From assembly GCF_003970925.1 (NCBI RefSeq), contig NZ_RWJF01000001.1, positions 1,544,501 to 1,608,500 of the forward strand: DNA of 64,000 nt, written 5' to 3'. The stretch comes from Sphingomonas ginkgonis. GTDB lineage: Bacteria; Pseudomonadota; Alphaproteobacteria; Sphingomonadales; Sphingomonadaceae. Positions 60,668-64,000 of this stretch are shown here, one piece after another. A model generated the notes under the pieces. It made no database searches, was not told the DNA's origin, and saw only the letters and a list, made by a program, of their open reading frames with translations. Both the position numbers and the translations under genes were made by a program. Position 1 is the first letter of the stretch. Every line of letters starts with the position of its first letter.

Positions 60668-60699
60668 GGGCAACAGCTCACCGCGGATTTGTTGCCCAT
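60668..60699. repeat. Inverted repeat between dapF and the outer-membrane protein gene
   Basis: TGGGCAACA (60668-60676) and TGTTGCCCA (60691-60699) are perfect 9-bp arms with a 14-nt spacer. A competing CTGTT / AACAG pair overlaps the left arm. It could be an operator for dapF or the barrel gene. No other signal stands out in the 209-bp gap. Confidence 0.45.
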
Positions 60700-60810
60700 C
60701 GGCCACAGTACGGTCGCCTTCGCCTTCGCAGGTGCGGAATTCATCGAACCTCCGCCGTCCTGCCTTGTTGAGCGGGCTCCCCTGCGGAACCACGAAGGAC
60801 TTGAATACTC

Positions 60811-61704
60811 ATGCGTAAATATCTCCTCGCAGCGGCGACGGCCATGGCCATCGCTTCTCCGGCCATGGCCCGCGACGGCGCGCCCTACGCCGGCGTCGAG
60901 GGCGGCATTCTCTTTCCCCGGAATCTGAATTTCGACCTCACCACCACCAACAGCGCGAACACGACCACCACGTCGTACAACCGGGGAACGAGCGTCGATC
61001 TCAAGCGCGGCTATGACGTCGACGCCCTGCTCGGCTACGACTTCGGCTTCTTCCGGCTCGAGGGCGAGCTCGGCTACAAGCGCTCGCGGATCCGCAGCGT
61101 CACCGCCAGCAGCGCGCTGACGACCGACCTGTCGACCGCGACCGGCACGACCGTCACCAGCGGCAGCTTCGCGACCGGCGGCCATGCGCGCGTCTACTCG
61201 GCGATGCTGAACGGCCTGTTCGACATCGGCTCGCCCGACAGCCTGAACTTCTATGCCGGCGGCGGCGCCGGCCGGGCCCGGGTCAAGATGCTCGGCGACC
61301 GCGACACGGCATGGGCGTGGCAGGGGATCGCCGGCGTGCGTTACCCGATCACCCCGAACGTCGATCTCGGCCTCAAGTATCGCTACTTCCAGACCGGCAA
61401 GCTGAACTTCGTCGAGAATGCGACCTTCGCGCCGTCGACGACCAACTACAGCTTCGACCAGCGCGGCAAGTTCAAGTCGCACAGTCTGCTCGCCAGCCTG
61501 GTGTTCAACTTCGGCGGCAGCGATGCGGCCCCGCCGCCTCCGCCGCCGCCGCCGCCGGCACCAGTGGCGGAACCCGCCCCGGCCCCGGCTCCGGCGACCC
61601 AGACCTGCCCGGACGGGTCGGTGATCGACGTGACCGCGGTCTGCCCGGCGCCGCCGCCGCCGCCGCCCCCGCCGCCGCCGCCGCCCGCTCCCGAGCGCGG
61701 CTAA
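60811..61704 (+). CDS. Outer-membrane beta-barrel protein with Pro-rich tail
   Basis: A 297-residue exported protein. It has a signal peptide (about 1-21, LLAAATAMAIASPAMA), then an OmpA/Opa-like eight-stranded barrel (about 25-235; YAGVEGGILFPRNL, RVYSAMLNGLFDIG, FNFGG at the end). The tail has Pro runs, CPDGSVIDVTAVCP (a two-Cys loop) and ends PAPERG. The OmpA peptidoglycan-binding domain is missing, as in many sphingomonad homologues. A strong terminator follows. Confidence 0.87.
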   Translation: MRKYLLAAATAMAIASPAMARDGAPYAGVEGGILFPRNLNFDLTTTNSANTTTTSYNRGTSVDLKRGYDVDALLGYDFGFFRLEGELGYKRSRIRSVTASSALTTDLSTATGTTVTSGSFATGGHARVYSAMLNGLFDIGSPDSLNFYAGGGAGRARVKMLGDRDTAWAWQGIAGVRYPITPNVDLGLKYRYFQTGKLNFVENATFAPSTTNYSFDQRGKFKSHSLLASLVFNFGGSDAAPPPPPPPPPAPVAEPAPAPAPATQTCPDGSVIDVTAVCPAPPPPPPPPPPPPAPERG

Positions 61705-61732
61705 GCCGTCGGCCGGAACCAGCTGACCGAAC

Positions 61733-61773
61733 GAAGGCCTCTCGCCCCGCAAGGGCGGGGGGCCTTCTCCTTT
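61733..61773 (+). terminator. Rho-independent terminator after the barrel gene
   Basis: GAAGGCC (61733-61739) pairs with GGCCTTC (61761-61767), with an inner GCCC / GGGC pair, then TCCTTT. The GC-rich stem and pyrimidine tail make a convincing terminator 28 bp after the stop. Confidence 0.8.
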
Positions 61774-61828
61774 GCGGCGCCTTTCTCTAGGGCCGTCGAG
61801 ACTTACTTCCACGAAAGCCCGCCCGACC

Positions 61829-62284
61829 ATGGCCAGAGCCGCCATCGACGTAATGCAGTCCGTCATCTTCTCCGCCGTGCTCGACGCCATCGCGGCGCTC
61901 AAGACGGCGTCGAACGGGCTTCCCAACCAGCTCATCCGCGATCTCCAGGCGATCCACCCGAACACCACGTTCGAGGACCTGCCGAAGGAGCTGCAGCAGG
62001 CGATCGGGCAGAGCGTGCGCAGCGCCTTCACCCAGCTCCTCAAGGAGGGCTATGCGGTGGCCCCCAAGGGCGAACAGACGATGACCCGGCCGCTCGACCG
62101 GGTGCCCGAGCGCGAGCGGCGCCAGCCCGGCGACCGGCCGCCGGGCGATCGCCGTCCGCCGCGCGGTCCGCGACCCGGCGGCTCCGGCCGACCCGGCGGC
62201 GGTGGCGGCAGGCCCGGCGGCGGACGCCCCGGCGGCGGTCGTCCGGGCGGGGGCGGCGGCGGCGGTTCCAAGCCGCGGCCCTGA
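61829..62284 (+). CDS. Conserved protein with Gly/Arg/Pro low-complexity tail
   Basis: A 151-residue protein. The first 80 residues are helical and ordered (MQSVIFSAVLDAIAALKTA; GLPNQLIRDLQAIH; QSVRSAFTQLLKEGY). The last 60 residues are a low-complexity tail of Arg-Pro-Gly units (GGRPGG repeats), like RGG-type RNA-binding tails. I do not recognise the family. ATG 61829 is chosen over a longer frame. It lies between two strong terminators, so it is its own unit. Confidence 0.7.
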   Translation: MARAAIDVMQSVIFSAVLDAIAALKTASNGLPNQLIRDLQAIHPNTTFEDLPKELQQAIGQSVRSAFTQLLKEGYAVAPKGEQTMTRPLDRVPERERRQPGDRPPGDRRPPRGPRPGGSGRPGGGGGRPGGGRPGGGRPGGGGGGGSKPRP

Positions 62285-62296
62285 CCCGCCTTCCTT

Positions 62297-62338
62297 GACG
62301 GGAGGGCGCCCGTCGCCTAAGCGCCCGCCCGTCGTTTT
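62297..62338 (+). terminator. Rho-independent terminator before ffh
   Basis: GACGGGAGGGCGC (62297-62309) pairs with GCGCCCGCCCGTC (62321-62333) with one mismatch, followed by GTTTTCG. It ends the transcript of the Gly/Arg-tailed protein. The following 126 bp to ffh show no clear RNA element. Confidence 0.8.
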
Positions 62339-62464
62339 CGACAAAACATCGATGAGCGTCCCTCGGGACACGCTGGCCGGCGAGGTTTCGCCCGCCGGCG
62401 TCGTTTGCGTTTGGCCCTGCGCCAGCCGCTTCCCACATGGGACGCTCGTCATGGGAGTGAGTGG

Positions 62465-63952
62465 ATGTTCGACACGCTGAGCGACCGCCTTTCGGGGGTC
62501 TTCGACAAGCTTCGGGGGCGCGGTGCGCTGACCGAGGCCGACGTGCGCTCGGCGATGCGCGAGGTGCGCGTGGCGCTGCTCGAGGCGGACGTCGCGCTGC
62601 CGGTGGCGCGCGAGTTCGTCGACCGGGCGACCGAGAAGGCGGTCGGCCAGGAGGTTCTGCGCTCGGTCACGCCGGGGCAGATGGTCGTCAAGATCGTCCA
62701 TGACGCGCTGGTCGAGATGCTCGGCGCGGACAGCAGCGAGCTCAATCTCGCGGTCACGCCGCCGGCGGTGGTCATGATGGTCGGGCTCCAGGGCTCGGGC
62801 AAGACGACCACCACCGCCAAGCTCGCCCGGCGCCTGTCGGAGCGCGAGCGCAAGAAGGTGCTGATGGCCTCGCTCGACGTCGCCCGGCCGGCGGCGCAGG
62901 AGCAGCTGGCGGTGCTCGGGCGCCAGGCGAGCGTCGACACGCTGCCGATCGTGCCCGGCCAGTCGCCGGTCGAGATCGCCGCCCGCGCGCTGCAGTCGGC
63001 GCGGCTGCAGGGCTATGACGTCCTCCTCCTCGACACCGCGGGCCGGCTCCACGTCGACGATGCGCTGATGGGCGAGATGAAGGCGGTCGCCGCCACCTCG
63101 AAGCCGGCCGAGACGCTGCTGGTGGTCGACAGCCTGACCGGCCAGGACGCGGTCAATGTCGCCAAGGGCTTCGCGGCCGAGGTCGAGCTGTCCGGCGTGA
63201 TCCTGACCCGGATGGACGGCGATGCCCGCGGCGGCGCGGCGCTGTCGATGCGCGCGGTCACCGGCAAGCCGATCAAGTTCGCCGGCACCGGCGAGGGGCT
63301 GGACGCGATCGAGGCCTTCCATCCCGAGCGGGTCGCCGGGCGGATCCTCGGCATGGGCGACGTGGTCAGCCTGGTCGAGCGCGCCGCCGAGACGATCCAG
63401 GTCGAGGACGCGGAGAAGCTCGCGGCCAAGATGGCCAAGGGCAAGTTCGACCTCGACGACCTCCGGATGCAGATCGCGCAGATGCAGCGGATGGGCGGGC
63501 TCGGCGCGCTGGCCGGGATGCTTCCCGGGCTGAAGGGCGTGAAGGGCGCGATGGACAAGGCGCAGGACGGCAAGGCGCTCATTCACCTCGAGGCGATGAT
63601 GAGCTCGATGACCGCGAAGGAGCGGGCCAAGCCGGAGCTGATCAACGCCAAGCGCAAGATCCGCATCGCCAAGGGCAGCGGGACCACCGTCCAGGAGGTC
63701 AACCGGCTGCTGAAGATGCACCAGGAAATGTCGACCGCCATGAAGCGGCTCAAGAAGATGGGCGGTCTCGGCAAGCTCGCGGCGATGTTCGGCGGCGGCG
63801 GCGGCGGTCCAGCGGGCGGACTCGGCGGACTGCTCGGCGGGGCTGGTGGCGCGGGCGGGCTCGGCGGGGCGGGGGGTGCGGGAGCGCTTCCCGGGCTCGG
63901 CGGCGCGCCGTTCAACATGCCGCTCGGTTTCGACAAGTTCGGCAAGAAATAA
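62465..63952 (+). CDS. ffh: Signal recognition particle protein Ffh
   Basis: A 495-residue SRP GTPase. NG domain: GLQGSGKTTTTAKLA, DTAGRLHVDDAL, TRMDGDARGG. The Met-rich M domain (about 330-440; LRMQIAQMQRMGGLGALAGM, MLPGLKG) binds 4.5S RNA and signal sequences. The C-terminus is an unusually Gly-rich stretch (about 440-480). ATG 62465 follows GGGAGTGAG; a longer frame starts in the leader. rpsP follows 26 bp later. Confidence 0.96.
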   Translation: MFDTLSDRLSGVFDKLRGRGALTEADVRSAMREVRVALLEADVALPVAREFVDRATEKAVGQEVLRSVTPGQMVVKIVHDALVEMLGADSSELNLAVTPPAVVMMVGLQGSGKTTTTAKLARRLSERERKKVLMASLDVARPAAQEQLAVLGRQASVDTLPIVPGQSPVEIAARALQSARLQGYDVLLLDTAGRLHVDDALMGEMKAVAATSKPAETLLVVDSLTGQDAVNVAKGFAAEVELSGVILTRMDGDARGGAALSMRAVTGKPIKFAGTGEGLDAIEAFHPERVAGRILGMGDVVSLVERAAETIQVEDAEKLAAKMAKGKFDLDDLRMQIAQMQRMGGLGALAGMLPGLKGVKGAMDKAQDGKALIHLEAMMSSMTAKERAKPELINAKRKIRIAKGSGTTVQEVNRLLKMHQEMSTAMKRLKKMGGLGKLAAMFGGGGGGPAGGLGGLLGGAGGAGGLGGAGGAGALPGLGGAPFNMPLGFDKFGKK

Positions 63953-63978
63953 ATCAAGCTAGAAGAAGGAATTACAAC

Positions 63979-64000
63979 ATGGCTCTTTCCATTCGTCTCG
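63979..64000 (+). CDS. rpsP: 30S ribosomal protein S16, first codons only
   Basis: The frame MALSIRL starts at 63979 after AGAAGAAGGA and runs off the window. These residues and the place after ffh match alphaproteobacterial rpsP. Confidence 0.85.

Noticed and set aside
62165..62275. GGCGGT-type tandem DNA repeat, considered as a repeat array or CRISPR
   Set aside because: It is codon repetition for the Gly/Arg/Pro tail of a protein; no spacers or regular units.

Overview
The window is a GC-rich stretch of chromosome, almost certainly from an alphaproteobacterium of the order Sphingomonadales. The evidence is an alphaproteobacterial LexA with direct-repeat SOS boxes, a ChpT histidine phosphotransferase, FliX beside flgI, a YciB-FtsY-MtaB-DapF operon, an EcfG-type promoter, and the many sphingomonad-style two-component, HWE-kinase and PilZ/EAL genes. 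Genes are tightly packed, often with 1 or 4 nt overlaps. No tRNA, insertion sequence, prophage or CRISPR array was seen.

Layout, left to right. 0-7.5 kb: the start of an ABC ATPase, then a hybrid kinase / receiver / Hpt operon facing a receiver / YaiO-like outer-membrane barrel / HEAT-repeat / family-2 glycosyltransferase operon, probably an exopolysaccharide export unit with its own phosphorelay. 7.7-10.4 kb: an aminotransferase and an ALDH7-type dehydrogenase (amaB). 10.4-12.4 kb: a c-di-GMP module (receiver, EAL, divergent double PilZ). 12.4-19 kb: housekeeping genes lexA, trpG, ppiD, tpiA, secG and pyrG. 19-22.3 kb: a copper-like island of a MerR/CueR-type regulator with a mer-like operator, a glutaredoxin-MauE fusion, a small exported His/Cys protein and a Met/His-rich barrel-like protein. 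22.3-24.1 kb: a stress miniprotein, trxB, and a decayed patch holding a truncated Crp/Fnr gene and a frameshifted DUF6894 remnant.

24-31.4 kb is a flagellar cluster: an acyl carrier protein, fliX, flgI, a rod-binding protein, a FlgN-like chaperone, flgB, an 870-residue beta-propeller protein with a flagellin-IN-like region, fliG and fliH. 31.4-42 kb holds a nitronate monooxygenase, a sugar epimerase, a PDZ / OmpR-type regulator / kinase operon, YihY, an HWE hybrid kinase, rpoH and rluD. 42-48 kb is chpT followed by cheA-W-Y-B-R. 48-50.5 kb has an amidase, the RNase P RNA, a J-domain protein, a thioesterase and sufE.

50.5-54.7 kb is the most unusual locus. It is a phage-shock operon with a clear sigma-54 promoter and a divergent pspF, in which pspABC is followed by five further small membrane / coiled-coil genes. 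Four of these alternate in an A-B-A-B pattern that suggests duplication of a two-gene unit, and all carry a C-terminal motif related to the tails of PspB and PspC. 54.8-64 kb returns to core genes: a superoxide dismutase, the dapF-mtaB-ftsY-yciB-ABC operon, an outer-membrane barrel, a Gly/Arg-tailed protein, ffh and the start of rpsP.

Functionally the window joins motility control (flagellum, chemotaxis, ChpT, c-di-GMP) with envelope maintenance (Psp, PpiD, SecG, FtsY/Ffh, exopolysaccharide) and stress regulation (LexA, RpoH, EcfG, MerR). All calls rest on reading the sequence and remembered family motifs; no database search was run.
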